NCBI RefSeq assembly: GCF_003386235.1
Contig: NZ_QRDZ01000043.1
Location: 22,899-86,898, forward strand
DNA: 64,000 nucleotides
Direction: 5' to 3'
Origin: Cohnella phaseoli
GTDB taxonomy: Bacteria > Bacillota > Bacilli > Paenibacillales > Paenibacillaceae
Shown: positions 50,626 through 59,482 of the stretch, piece after piece
How positions within the stretch are numbered: position 1 is the first letter of the stretch
Layout of the letters: every line of letters starts with the position of its first letter
Position numbers and translations under genes: made by a program
The notes under the pieces: generated by a model
Database searches by the model: none
What the model saw: only the letters and a program-made list of their open reading frames with translations
Told to the model about the DNA's origin: nothing

Positions 50626-52626
50626 ATGGGAAGAAGCGTTCGAAAAGGATGGCTGCTTGTACTGTCTTTAGTTATGCTGCTGTCGGTGCTGGGCGGAGCT
50701 TCCGTTCAAGCGGCGACGACCGGATCGGTCGTCTCCAGCAGCGGAACGGAAACCGAGCCTTATTACGCCAGAGCGGTTAAGCTGGGCAACGGGGACGTGC
50801 TGACCACGTTCACGCGCAGGTTCCCCGGGAATACCGGCTGGGTCGGGATGAAGCCGTTCCCGATCTACCGCAGCTCTGACAACGGGAAAAGCTGGTCGCT
50901 ACTCAGCGAGATCGACCCGAACAATTACGGCTTGAACCGGGACCAGCAGGGAATGACGACGCTCTACGTGCTGCCCCAACAGGTCGGAGCTTATCCGGCG
51001 GGCACGCTGCTGTTCGCCTCGACGGATTGGGACAATTCGTCCGCTTATACGATTCATATTTGGCGGAGCACGGACAACGGAGCGACGTGGCAGCTTCATA
51101 GCCATCTGGCGGCGCGCGGAACGGCGGGCACGAAGCGCACCTGGGAGCCCGAGTTCGCCGTAACCGCCGACGGCCGGCTCATCTGCTACTACTCCGATGA
51201 GCGGCAGCCGGGCTACAATCAGGCGCTCGCTCAAGAGATATCGAGCGACGGAGGGTTGACTTGGGGCAGCTATAGCCTGACCGTCGGAAGCTCGACGAAC
51301 TTGGACTGGCGTCCGGGCATGCCGCGGGTCGTTCGGGTGAAGAACGGAACCTATTTTATGTTTTTCGAGATGCTGGGTGCGGCTCCGAACTTCGCCGTCC
51401 GGTTCAAGACTTCGACCGACGGCATCAATTGGGGAAGCCCGACTGATCTCGGCACCGTAGTCGGCACAGGCATCTATCGCGCTTCGCAAACTCCGGAAGT
51501 CGCGTATGTGGACGACGGAAGCCCGAACGGCAGATTTTACGTGCGCGGGATGACCGACGTCGTGCCTACGGCCAATAAAATGTTCACCAGCTCCAATTAC
51601 GGAGCAACATGGTCTCTGGTCGACGCGCCGCTGACCGTCAAGGGAAGCAATCAGAATACACCCGCCGCATGGAGCGGGACCCTGCTGCCGCTCGATCATT
51701 CGCTGCTGCTGGAGGTCAACACGGTCAAAGTTGGCAGCCGCAACGAAATTCGGGCGAACGTCGCGCAGATGAGCGGGGATTCCTCCATCGTCTCCGGGGG
51801 CATCTACAAGCTGATCAATCAGAACAACAGTCTGCTGCTGGATAATGCAGGGGGCGGATCGCCGGCCGGCACGGAGGTGATCCAATGGAACGATCTCGGC
51901 TTAGATACCCAGTGGTGGGTTCCGGATTATCGGAGCAACGGATTTTTCCGGGTGATGAACGTGAATACGGGTTTGGTGCTGGACGATCCGAACGGCGTGA
52001 CGACTCCGGGTACGAAGGTCGTGCTGTGGACCGACAATTACTTGGATACGCAGCGATGGAAGTTCTCCTATAAGGGGAGCGGCTATTATACGAGCATGAA
52101 CGAGCATAGCGGCCTGATGCTGGACAATGCGGGCGGGGGCTCTCCGGCCGGAACGAAGGTCATTCAGTGGACGGCCAACGGGCTGGATACGCAGAACTGG
52201 AAGCTGCAGCGGGTCGACGTCGAAATCCCCGTCAATCAGTTGGAGAGCTACAACATCGGCAACTATGTCCGCGTCGACGCGGGCCGGGGCAAAATGGACG
52301 GAAGCCAGTACGCGCCGGAATCGCAGTGGAAGCTCGTGCCGGGACTGGCCGATCCGTCGGCGGTGTCGATCGAATCGGCAACGTATCCGGGCTACTATTT
52401 GCGCCATCGCGACGGCAAGGTGTGGCTCGATCCGTACGCCAATACGACGCTATACAAGAACGACGCCACCTGGCGTTTGCGCACCGGCTTCTCCAGCGGA
52501 TGGGCGGCTTCGTTCGAAACGTACAGTTTCTCGGGCATCTACCTGAGACACCGGAGCGGTGTACTGGAAATCTCGTCGATTACGAACTCCCTCGACCAAG
52601 CCGATGCAACGTTCTATGTGAAGTAA
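50626..52626 (+). CDS. Secreted sialidase-fold protein with ricin-type and AbfB (CBM42) domains
   Basis: A 666-residue exported protein. The start at 50626 leaves proper spacing to GCGGGGGA; ATG at 50620 is the alternative. Signal peptide 1-31 (cut after VQA). Residues about 35-390 form a BNR beta-propeller with Asp-boxes SSDNGKSW, STDNGATW and SSDGGLTW; then a ricin-type trefoil (about 390-530) with LLLDNAGGGSPAGT repeats and QxW-like ends; then an AbfB arabinose-binding domain (about 535-666: YPGYYLRHRDGKVWLDP, GIYLRHRSGVLEI). The fold and neighbours suggest a GH93-like exo-arabinanase; sialidase is the alternative. Last gene of the arabinan-type operon. Confidence 0.82.
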   Translation: MGRSVRKGWLLVLSLVMLLSVLGGASVQAATTGSVVSSSGTETEPYYARAVKLGNGDVLTTFTRRFPGNTGWVGMKPFPIYRSSDNGKSWSLLSEIDPNNYGLNRDQQGMTTLYVLPQQVGAYPAGTLLFASTDWDNSSAYTIHIWRSTDNGATWQLHSHLAARGTAGTKRTWEPEFAVTADGRLICYYSDERQPGYNQALAQEISSDGGLTWGSYSLTVGSSTNLDWRPGMPRVVRVKNGTYFMFFEMLGAAPNFAVRFKTSTDGINWGSPTDLGTVVGTGIYRASQTPEVAYVDDGSPNGRFYVRGMTDVVPTANKMFTSSNYGATWSLVDAPLTVKGSNQNTPAAWSGTLLPLDHSLLLEVNTVKVGSRNEIRANVAQMSGDSSIVSGGIYKLINQNNSLLLDNAGGGSPAGTEVIQWNDLGLDTQWWVPDYRSNGFFRVMNVNTGLVLDDPNGVTTPGTKVVLWTDNYLDTQRWKFSYKGSGYYTSMNEHSGLMLDNAGGGSPAGTKVIQWTANGLDTQNWKLQRVDVEIPVNQLESYNIGNYVRVDAGRGKMDGSQYAPESQWKLVPGLADPSAVSIESATYPGYYLRHRDGKVWLDPYANTTLYKNDATWRLRTGFSSGWAASFETYSFSGIYLRHRSGVLEISSITNSLDQADATFYVK

Positions 52627-52648
52627 CTGAGTCAACGGCATATTTCAA

Positions 52649-52871
52649 AAGGGCCTGTCCCCTAAGTAGAGTTGCTTGAAATGATCGATAAACAAAGATA
52701 GGGGTATATACCTCCTGTAGACTGCCTCATACGCTCCTGAAATCCCCTTTTCGCGGGTTTCCCATTTCAGATTTCAGGAGCGTATAGCAGCGGAAGGAGG
52801 TATATACCCCTTTAACCTTTAGTATCGATCATCTGTTAGAGCAACTTGGAGTGCTTATGGGACAGGCCCTT
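52649..52871. mobile_element. ~220-bp palindromic element, copy 2, ending as a terminator
   Basis: AAGGGCCTGTCCC (52649) and GGGACAGGCCCTT (52858) mark the ends. Inside, GATAGGGGTATATACCTCC and CATACGCTCCTGAAATC recur inverted around a short GC-rich turn near 52755. The right end runs into TTTTTTT on the plus strand, so transcription of the upstream gene probably stops here. Same family as 47622-47842. It fills most of the gap at 52627-52957. Confidence 0.85.
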
Positions 52872-52957
52872 TTTTTGGGGTTGACAGAAGGCAAGGGAGA
52901 TGATAACTTTAATTCATACTATTTTAATCGGAATATAAGGATAAGGGGTTTTCGACG

Positions 52958-53779
52958 ATGGAAAAACCAATTACGATTCAGCATGATAATCTTGCCTTAA
53001 CGGCTACGATACATTATCCGGTTCGGGACGGAGCCTGCCCGGAGAAGAAAATGCCGCTAGTCGTCATCTGCCACGGTTTTATCGGCAGCCGGATTGGCGT
53101 GGATCGGCTGTTCCTGCTGGCAAGTCGATTGCTGGCGCAACGGGGCTTCCTCGTCATTCGTTTTGACTTTGCCGGTTGCGGTGAGAGCGAAGGCGTGTAC
53201 GGCGAGCACGGTCTCGATTCGATGATTGCGCAGACGCGCTCCGTGCTGGACTACGGCTTAAGCCTCGATTGCGTGGACCCGCTCAGAGTGACGCTGCTCG
53301 GACACAGTCTCGGGGGAGCCGTCGCCCTGCTGACGGGAACGAGAGATCGCCGCGTGAAATCGCTGGCGCTGTGGTCTCCCGTCTCCTATCCATTCAGCGA
53401 CATTGTGAAAATCGTCGGTCGCGGCGTGTACGACGAAACGGTCAAGAAAGGTCAGGCGGACTATCAGGGCTACAAGCTGAAGCCCGAGTTTTTCGAGTCG
53501 CTGCAGCAGCATCAGCCGTTCCAGGAAGCGTCCAAGTTCTCGGGCGACGTCTTCATCGCGCACGGGACGTCGGATGACGTCATTCCGGCCGATTACAGCT
53601 TCCTGCTGGAGAAGACATTCTGGCTTCGCGGCGAAGGGCGCTGCGACAAGAACATTCTTTTCCAAGCGGACCACACGTACTCTCAAGGCGTTCACAAAAA
53701 CGAGCTGTACCAATCCACCTTGGATTGGCTGGCGACTCACGAGAAGCGTCAGCAGGATTGGCAGCATTGGAGCATTTAA
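52958..53779 (+). CDS. Alpha/beta hydrolase (serine hydrolase, S33-like)
   Basis: A 273-residue cytoplasmic hydrolase. Catalytic triad: Ser in LLGHSLGGAVAL, Asp in IAHGTSDDVIPAD, His in FQADHTYSQG; the oxyanion loop is VICHGFIGSR. The overall pattern (FDFAGCGESEGVYGEHGL) resembles cinnamoyl/feruloyl esterases and related acyl hydrolases of gut and soil Firmicutes. After a plant-polysaccharide operon, a feruloyl-type esterase would make sense, but that is inference; no signal peptide is present. Own transcription unit behind the palindromic terminator. Confidence 0.85.
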   Translation: MEKPITIQHDNLALTATIHYPVRDGACPEKKMPLVVICHGFIGSRIGVDRLFLLASRLLAQRGFLVIRFDFAGCGESEGVYGEHGLDSMIAQTRSVLDYGLSLDCVDPLRVTLLGHSLGGAVALLTGTRDRRVKSLALWSPVSYPFSDIVKIVGRGVYDETVKKGQADYQGYKLKPEFFESLQQHQPFQEASKFSGDVFIAHGTSDDVIPADYSFLLEKTFWLRGEGRCDKNILFQADHTYSQGVHKNELYQSTLDWLATHEKRQQDWQHWSI

Positions 53780-53844
53780 GCTAGACGGCGGACACCATCG
53801 CAAGCCAAGCGGAATACGGTGGTAGGATGAGAGGAGTCGATGGG

Positions 53845-54672
53845 ATGAGCGCACTCTATCCGATCTATGTCAATTATCCGATAAACCCGAGGCCGCGGTT
53901 CGGCGGCAATAGGCCGACGCATGGCCCGCTGCATGCGATCATTGCCGGCAATCGGTCTCGGTACGAGGCCGAATTGTGGGCTTTTGCGCGTTATGCCGGA
54001 CACTTGGATTCCATAGCGTATGAGCATGACGATGCCGCTCCTGCGCAGCCCTCCTGGAACAATGACTGGTTCAGCGGATTAGATGCGCTGGCGCTGTACG
54101 GCATCGTGGCGGAGCGGCGTCCGAAACGCTACTGCGAGATCGGCTCGGGCAACTCCACGATGTTCGCCAAGCGCGCCGCTGCGGACCACGGGCTGACGAC
54201 GGAGATCGTCTCGATCGATCCGTTCCCCCGCGAGGAGATCGACGAGATTTGCAGCCGCATCGTACGCAAACCGCTTGAGGAGACCGATTTGTCGTTGTTC
54301 GAGGAGCTGGAGGCCGGGGACATTCTGTTCGTGGACAGCAGCCACTATGTGTTCCAGAATTCGGATGCCAACATCGTATTTCTGGAGGTTATGCCGCGGC
54401 TGAAGTCCGGCGTTCTCGTTCATTTTCACGATATTTTTCTGCCGGACGACTATCCGGAGAGCTGGTCTCGCCGCTACTACAACGAGCAGTATATGCTGGC
54501 GGCTTATTTACTGGCGCAAAATCCGCAGGAGCCCGCATACGAGGTGGCGTTTCCGAGCCACTATGTCTCGCAAGACGCGGAATTGGCCGGTCTCGCGCAG
54601 ACGGTTCTCGGAGCGATCGGTCCGCAGGGCGTCCCGGCACGAGGCGGTTCGTTCTGGCTGACGAAGCGTTAA
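53845..54672 (+). CDS. Class I SAM-dependent methyltransferase-like protein
   Basis: A 275-residue soluble protein. The start MSALYPIYVNYP is chosen because GAGGAG lies 9 bases upstream; ATG six codons earlier is possible. The Rossmann core has KRYCEIGSGNSTMFAKRAA (SAM loop), VSIDPFPREEID (acidic strand 2) and GDILFVDSSHYVFQNSD, then LVHFHDIFLPDDYP, the pattern of the Methyltransf_24 group. Substrate unknown. The two-component system follows. Confidence 0.75.
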   Translation: MSALYPIYVNYPINPRPRFGGNRPTHGPLHAIIAGNRSRYEAELWAFARYAGHLDSIAYEHDDAAPAQPSWNNDWFSGLDALALYGIVAERRPKRYCEIGSGNSTMFAKRAAADHGLTTEIVSIDPFPREEIDEICSRIVRKPLEETDLSLFEELEAGDILFVDSSHYVFQNSDANIVFLEVMPRLKSGVLVHFHDIFLPDDYPESWSRRYYNEQYMLAAYLLAQNPQEPAYEVAFPSHYVSQDAELAGLAQTVLGAIGPQGVPARGGSFWLTKR

Positions 54673-54816
54673 TTTTGGCCGGTTCGCGCGGGCCTTTGTA
54701 TGCATTTTCTTGTCGATCAAGTTAATCTTCTCCCCAAAAAAGTTAGCTTCCTATCTGTCGCATCCGTCCCAACACCGCTAAACTAGGGGTATGAGACGGG
54801 ATGGAGAGAGACAGCG

Positions 54817-56736
54817 ATGCTTCTGAGATGGTGGAACGGTCTGAGCTTCCAGACGAAGCTCTTATGCGCGATCTATATGCTATGCGTCATCCCCACGGCC
54901 AGCGTGGGGCTTATTGCGTATCGCCAGTCGGCGGATTCATTGGAGAAAAGGGTTAACGAGGATCTGCAGGTTATCATCGGACAGTTCAACAATACGCTGG
55001 AGAAGCAGGTACAGGATTTCGAACGCTATAGCATGCTCCCCTATTCCACGGAAGAAATTTTTGAAATTATCGCTTCGCCGTTCTCGCCTAGAGACCAATG
55101 GGGCTATCGGGAGTTAATCAACCAACAGCGGCTTATTCAGCTTATTACGACCTATCCCTCCGTTAACTCGATGATCGAAGGCATGCTGTTCTACGGAACG
55201 AACGGCAGCATCTACGGTTATCGAACGAGCGGGGACAAATCCATCAACCCGGATTACAAGCCATACGAAGAGGCGTGGTACAAGCAGGCGATCGACAGGG
55301 AAGGCGGGTTGGTCATTTCCGGCTTGCGCGACGAGGCTCAATTCAACGGAACCACGTTCAAGACGATTACGATCGCGCGGCAGCTGATCGACCGGGATTT
55401 CAAGCCCGCCGCCGTCGTGGCCGTCGACATTAAGCCGGCGTTCATCCAGAAGACGGTCCGTTCGCTCAGCTTTAAGAACGTTCACGTCACCGTAGCCGCT
55501 CCCGACGGCTATGTCTACTCCTCGGAGCCGGAAATTACCGAGAAGCTGCTGGAGTTCCGCTCTTCGCAGAATCGGAAGGGCACCGCGAGCGGAGGGGGAT
55601 CGAAGAACGCAAGCGCCCAAAGCGGGGACGGAGGAGTATCGAAGTACGCAAGCGTTCGAAGCGGAGGAGGTCCGGAATCCGCGAATGCCTTCCGTCTGCA
55701 ATCGACGGTAGATGGCAACCATCGCTCCTGGAACGGTGTGGAGAAATTCAACGAATACACCGGCTGGACGACTTATTTGCTGGTCGACCGAGAGGAGCTG
55801 CTTCAGGAGAGCGCGGCGATTAAAAAATTGACTCTGCTTGTCGTTTTGTTTATTTTTATCGGAGCGGCGGTCGTGTCCTGGCTGCTGGCCAAAGGCCTGT
55901 CCAAGCCGATTCGCAGCCTGATGCGGTCGATGAGCAAGGTGGAGATGGGCAACTTCGAATCGACCTTGTCGCTCCCCTACGAGAGAAGGGACGAGATCGG
56001 CCAGCTGCAATTCCGGTACAACCGGATGGTGACGCATCTGGACGAGCTGGTCAATTCGATCGAGGAGTCGGAGAAGCAGAAGAGAAACGCGGAGCTGTAC
56101 GCGCTTCGCGCCCGCATTAATCCCCATTTTCTGTACAATACGATTAATTCGATTCGCATGCTGGCGCTCATTCAACAATCCGAGCATATCGCCAAATTGC
56201 TGCAATCGCTCAGCAAGCTGCTGCACTCCAATATGAAGATGGTCAAGGACCTTGTCAGCCTGGGAGACGAACTGGAGCTGCTCAAGGAATATACGCTGCT
56301 GATGGAGCTTCGCTATACGAACCGCTTCGTCGTCAGATGGAAGGTGTCCGACGCTGCGTTAAAAGCCCAAGTGCCGGTTATGCTGCTGCAGCCGCTGCTG
56401 GAAAACGCGATTTTTCACGGGCCGAGCAGCATGGAACGGCAGCTTCGCATCGAGGTGTCGGCGGAGATCGCGGATGAAGGGCGAACGCTGCGTATTGTCG
56501 TCGCGGACGACGGCAAAGGAATCGACGCCGCCAAGGTCAAGGAGTTGAACGATCCGGCCGCGGACGGGGAAGAAAGCATCGGGGTCCGGAACGTTCGGGA
56601 ACGCATAAGGCTTAGATACGGAGCGGCCTACGGTCTGACGATCGACAGCGCGCCGGGCGAGGGGACGAAAGCGATTCTGCTGCTTCCGTATCAACCGAGA
56701 GGGGAGAACGCCGATGTGGAACATGCTGGTCGTTGA
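54817..56736 (+). CDS. YesM-type sensor histidine kinase with Ser/Gly insert
   Basis: A 639-residue membrane kinase: TM1 (about 12-34), dCache-like sensor (about 35-325), TM2 (about 338-358), HAMP (KPIRSLMRSMSKVEMGNF), His_kinase domain with ARINPHFLYNTINSIRML (His near 435) and ATPase domain with LLENAIFHGPSS. A low-complexity Ser/Gly/Asn insertion with repeats (SKNASAQSG, SKYASVRSG) at about 250-290 interrupts the sensor. Overlaps its regulator by 23 bases. Probably reports on sugar availability for the importer downstream. Confidence 0.92.
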   Translation: MLLRWWNGLSFQTKLLCAIYMLCVIPTASVGLIAYRQSADSLEKRVNEDLQVIIGQFNNTLEKQVQDFERYSMLPYSTEEIFEIIASPFSPRDQWGYRELINQQRLIQLITTYPSVNSMIEGMLFYGTNGSIYGYRTSGDKSINPDYKPYEEAWYKQAIDREGGLVISGLRDEAQFNGTTFKTITIARQLIDRDFKPAAVVAVDIKPAFIQKTVRSLSFKNVHVTVAAPDGYVYSSEPEITEKLLEFRSSQNRKGTASGGGSKNASAQSGDGGVSKYASVRSGGGPESANAFRLQSTVDGNHRSWNGVEKFNEYTGWTTYLLVDREELLQESAAIKKLTLLVVLFIFIGAAVVSWLLAKGLSKPIRSLMRSMSKVEMGNFESTLSLPYERRDEIGQLQFRYNRMVTHLDELVNSIEESEKQKRNAELYALRARINPHFLYNTINSIRMLALIQQSEHIAKLLQSLSKLLHSNMKMVKDLVSLGDELELLKEYTLLMELRYTNRFVVRWKVSDAALKAQVPVMLLQPLLENAIFHGPSSMERQLRIEVSAEIADEGRTLRIVVADDGKGIDAAKVKELNDPAADGEESIGVRNVRERIRLRYGAAYGLTIDSAPGEGTKAILLLPYQPRGENADVEHAGR

Positions 56737-57901
56737 GGACGAGTCGATCGTCCGGATCGGATTGCGTTACCTGGTCGATTGGGAGAGCTACGGCGTCGTC
56801 TGGAAGGCGGAGGCCTCTAACGGCGAGGAAGCTTGGAATATCATCGAGGAAGAGGAAATTCATATCGTCATGACCGACATCCGCATGCCGGTGATGGACG
56901 GAATTCAGTTAACGAAGAAAATTAAAGAACGCGGCGGAGGAACTCAGGTCATCGTAATCAGCAGCTACGACGATTTTCCTTACGTTCAGGAGGCGCTGCG
57001 TCTGGGCGTAACGGATTATTTGCACAAGCCTACGATGGCGAAGGAAGAGATCGTAGACATGCTGAAGAAGGTGCTGGACAATCTGGAACGAACGTACGGA
57101 CCTTCCTTGACTCCGGCGGGAACGACGGAGAAGGAGAGAGACGAATTTCTGAAAGCTTTGCTTTCGGGAACGGACGAAGAGGGGCGGCTGGAGAAGCAGT
57201 ATGGCGCTCTCGGTTTGCCCGCGCTAGCGGACGGGGTACGGCTGGTCGGCATCCGTCCGGCGTCGGGCGGAAGGGAAGAGGAGCAGGAGAAGAGCGGCTC
57301 GCGCTTCGCGGCGGCCAGGTACTTCATCGAGAAGTATGTGTCGCACGATTGGGGAGGCGCGGTGGCGAACGGAGAGCGGGACGAGCTGCTGTGGCTGGCG
57401 CCGGCGCAAGCCCGAAGCGGAGAACGGACCTGGAACGAGTATCTGGCGGAGCTGAAGAAAAATTTGGCCAATCTGCTTAACGTTGCGCTGGTCTTCTCCG
57501 GAGGCGCGCTTGCAAGCGATGTTCCCGGTCTGAGAACGGCGTATGGGGAGCTGCAGCGGGAACTCGGGGAGGCCGAAGGGGCTGTCGGACAGGCCGTTCG
57601 CATGGCGATGGATTATGTCGATCACCACTTCTGCGAGGACGTATCCCTGTCTTCCTGCGCCGAGTTCGCCCACGTTAGTCCCGCTCATCTCAGCCGGATC
57701 TTTCTCAAGGAGACCGGGGTCAATTTCAGCGATTACGTCATACGGAAAAAGATGGAGCGAGCCAAGGAGCTTCTTCGCAGAACGAATCTAAGAATTTACG
57801 AGGTGGCGGAGAAGGTCGGCTACGCGCATTCGCACTATTTCAGCAAGCTGTTCAAGGAAATTGTCGGCCAATCGCCGATCGAATACCGCAACGGCTCCTG
57901 A
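56714..57901 (+). CDS. YesN-type AraC response regulator
   Basis: A 395-residue regulator: receiver domain with VVEDESI, Asp55 (VMTDIRMPVMDG) and Lys in YLHKPTMAKEE, a middle region of about 160 residues without a known motif, and two C-terminal helix-turn-helix motifs (SSCAEFAHVSPAHLSRIF, KVGYAHSHYFSKLFKEIVG). The middle region is shorter than in the 531-residue homologue at 10142-11737. Its start lies inside the kinase gene. Followed by a terminator and the ABC operon it is expected to control. Confidence 0.92.
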   Translation: MWNMLVVEDESIVRIGLRYLVDWESYGVVWKAEASNGEEAWNIIEEEEIHIVMTDIRMPVMDGIQLTKKIKERGGGTQVIVISSYDDFPYVQEALRLGVTDYLHKPTMAKEEIVDMLKKVLDNLERTYGPSLTPAGTTEKERDEFLKALLSGTDEEGRLEKQYGALGLPALADGVRLVGIRPASGGREEEQEKSGSRFAAARYFIEKYVSHDWGGAVANGERDELLWLAPAQARSGERTWNEYLAELKKNLANLLNVALVFSGGALASDVPGLRTAYGELQRELGEAEGAVGQAVRMAMDYVDHHFCEDVSLSSCAEFAHVSPAHLSRIFLKETGVNFSDYVIRKKMERAKELLRRTNLRIYEVAEKVGYAHSHYFSKLFKEIVGQSPIEYRNGS

Positions 57902-57918
57902 AGCGACGATCAATAAAA

Positions 57919-57950
57919 TGTACGATTTCATAAAAATCGTGCATTTTTTT
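57919..57950 (+). terminator. Terminator of the two-component operon
   Basis: TGTACGATTT and AAATCGTGCA pair around a short loop and are followed by seven T. Confidence 0.85.
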
Positions 57951-58028
57951 ATGACCGAGCCCGAAAATGGGCAAAACAAAGCGCCCATATCTCATAAACC
58001 GTTCATGGAGAGGGAGACGTACCGCTTC

Positions 58029-58034
58029 TATAAT
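58029..58034 (+). promoter_or_regulatory. -10 box before the second sugar-binding operon
   Basis: A perfect TATAAT 42 bases before the binding-protein ATG. No good -35 is seen, consistent with dependence on the AraC-type regulator encoded just upstream. Confidence 0.45.
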
Positions 58035-58075
58035 GAACCTTGTAAGCGTTTTACAGATCAAAGGGAGGTTTTGAT

Positions 58076-59383
58076 ATGAAGCATTCTCGCTTCTCCGCAC
58101 TGCTGCTTCTCGTATTGGCCGTCTCGGTTATCGTCTCCGCGTGCGGGGGCAACAAGAATACGGGCGCTCCCGCGTCGGGAGGCTCCGGGGCGAGTCCGTC
58201 GGCGTCCGAGTCCAAGCCGGCCCCTTCGGGAGAGGACAAACAACCGGTCACCTTGAAAATCTCCAGCTGGAATCCGCTCAGCCAGAAGGTGCTCGAGAAG
58301 TTCGAGGAGCAATATCCGTACATTACCGTGGAGCCGGACCAGATCGCCGACCAGTATCGGGAGGTTATCCGGACGAGAATCGTCTCCAAGGCCGATATGG
58401 ACATCGTCTGGATGTTCCCGAATCAGATGCGCGAGTATGTCGACCAGAACGTGCTGATGGACATGTCCGGGGAAGCCTGGAAGGGCAATTATCTGGAGTC
58501 CGCCGTTCAACTGGGCACCGTGGACGGCAAAACCTACGGCGTGCCGTACAACTATTACGCCGTTGTCGTTTTTTACAACCGAGACATCTTCCAGAACCTT
58601 GGCTTAAACGTTCCGACGACCTGGGAAGAGCTGCTGGACGTCAGCGAGAAAATCAAGGCCAGCGGGCTCGCGCCGTTCGTGACAGGGGGCAAGGACGCCT
58701 GGGCGACCCAATTCATGTCGAGCGGCCAATTCGGCGCTTATCAGCACAAGGACCCTCTCGTGTTCGAGAAGCTGGCCTCGGGGGAGAAGAAGTGGACGGA
58801 TCCGGAATTCGCGGATTTCTTCGGCCCTCTGAGCGAGCTGGCGGACAAGGGGTATTTCCTCGAAAATTCGGTCGGGCTGGGCAACGCCCAGGTCGTGCAG
58901 GTGTTCAAGGAAGGGAAGGCCGCGATGTATCCGATGGGCAGCTGGGCGCTGGACGAATTCCCCGCGGACTTCAAGGAGTTCGAGGTGGGCGCGTTCCCGA
59001 TCCCGCTTAACAAAGCCGGCGATCCGCTCGTCGTCAACCTGATCTCGGACAACATTTTCACCGGCATCTCCTGGAGCAAGCATCCCGAAGAAGTAAAGCT
59101 GTTCATGGACTTCATCGCTCAACCGGAGACGGCCAAGCTGTGGTCCGAGGACACGAAATCGGCGGTCACCGTCGTCGGAGGCACCTCCCCGACCTATCAT
59201 CCAATCGCGGAAGAGCTGACGAAGAGCATCGAGTCGAATATTTCGACGATCTTCCCGAGCTTGACGCCTTCGATGGAGCCGGCGTATTTCCCGATGCTGC
59301 AGCAGATTCTGCTCAAGCAGAAGCCGGATTTGGCGAAGCTGATGGAAGAGATGCAGAAGGCACAGGAGAAGGACTACAAGTAA
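58076..59383 (+). CDS. Extracellular sugar-binding lipoprotein
   Basis: A 435-residue CUT1-type binding protein. AAAGGGAGG precedes the ATG. Signal peptide with lipobox VIVSAC, a Gly/Ser/Pro linker, then VTLKISSWNPLSQKVL, FKEGKAAMYPMGSWALDEF and a C-terminal helix. First gene of a unit with two permeases and a TIM-barrel protein. The substrate is unknown; the sugar-acid/polyol type neighbour suggests a modified sugar. Confidence 0.9.
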   Translation: MKHSRFSALLLLVLAVSVIVSACGGNKNTGAPASGGSGASPSASESKPAPSGEDKQPVTLKISSWNPLSQKVLEKFEEQYPYITVEPDQIADQYREVIRTRIVSKADMDIVWMFPNQMREYVDQNVLMDMSGEAWKGNYLESAVQLGTVDGKTYGVPYNYYAVVVFYNRDIFQNLGLNVPTTWEELLDVSEKIKASGLAPFVTGGKDAWATQFMSSGQFGAYQHKDPLVFEKLASGEKKWTDPEFADFFGPLSELADKGYFLENSVGLGNAQVVQVFKEGKAAMYPMGSWALDEFPADFKEFEVGAFPIPLNKAGDPLVVNLISDNIFTGISWSKHPEEVKLFMDFIAQPETAKLWSEDTKSAVTVVGGTSPTYHPIAEELTKSIESNISTIFPSLTPSMEPAYFPMLQQILLKQKPDLAKLMEEMQKAQEKDYK

Positions 59384-59414
59384 TCCGCCGCGCAAGGCGC
59401 GAATGGACAGCTCC

Positions 59415-59438
59415 GACCCGGGGAAAGAAGCCCGGGTC
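59415..59438 (+). terminator. Hairpin between binding-protein and permease genes
   Basis: GACCCGGG and CCCGGGTC enclose GAAAGAAG and are followed by TTTGCTTCTTC. A perfect 8-bp stem with a broken T-run, likely a partial terminator giving less permease than binding protein. Confidence 0.65.
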
Positions 59439-59482
59439 TTTGCTTCTTCGCGGCCTGCTTCGCCATACACGGGAGGGACCTT

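Noticed and set aside
50626..52626. Calling the propeller protein a sialidase
   Set aside because: Asp-boxes alone do not define sialidases; the AbfB domain and GH43 neighbour point to arabinan, and no sialic acid genes are near.
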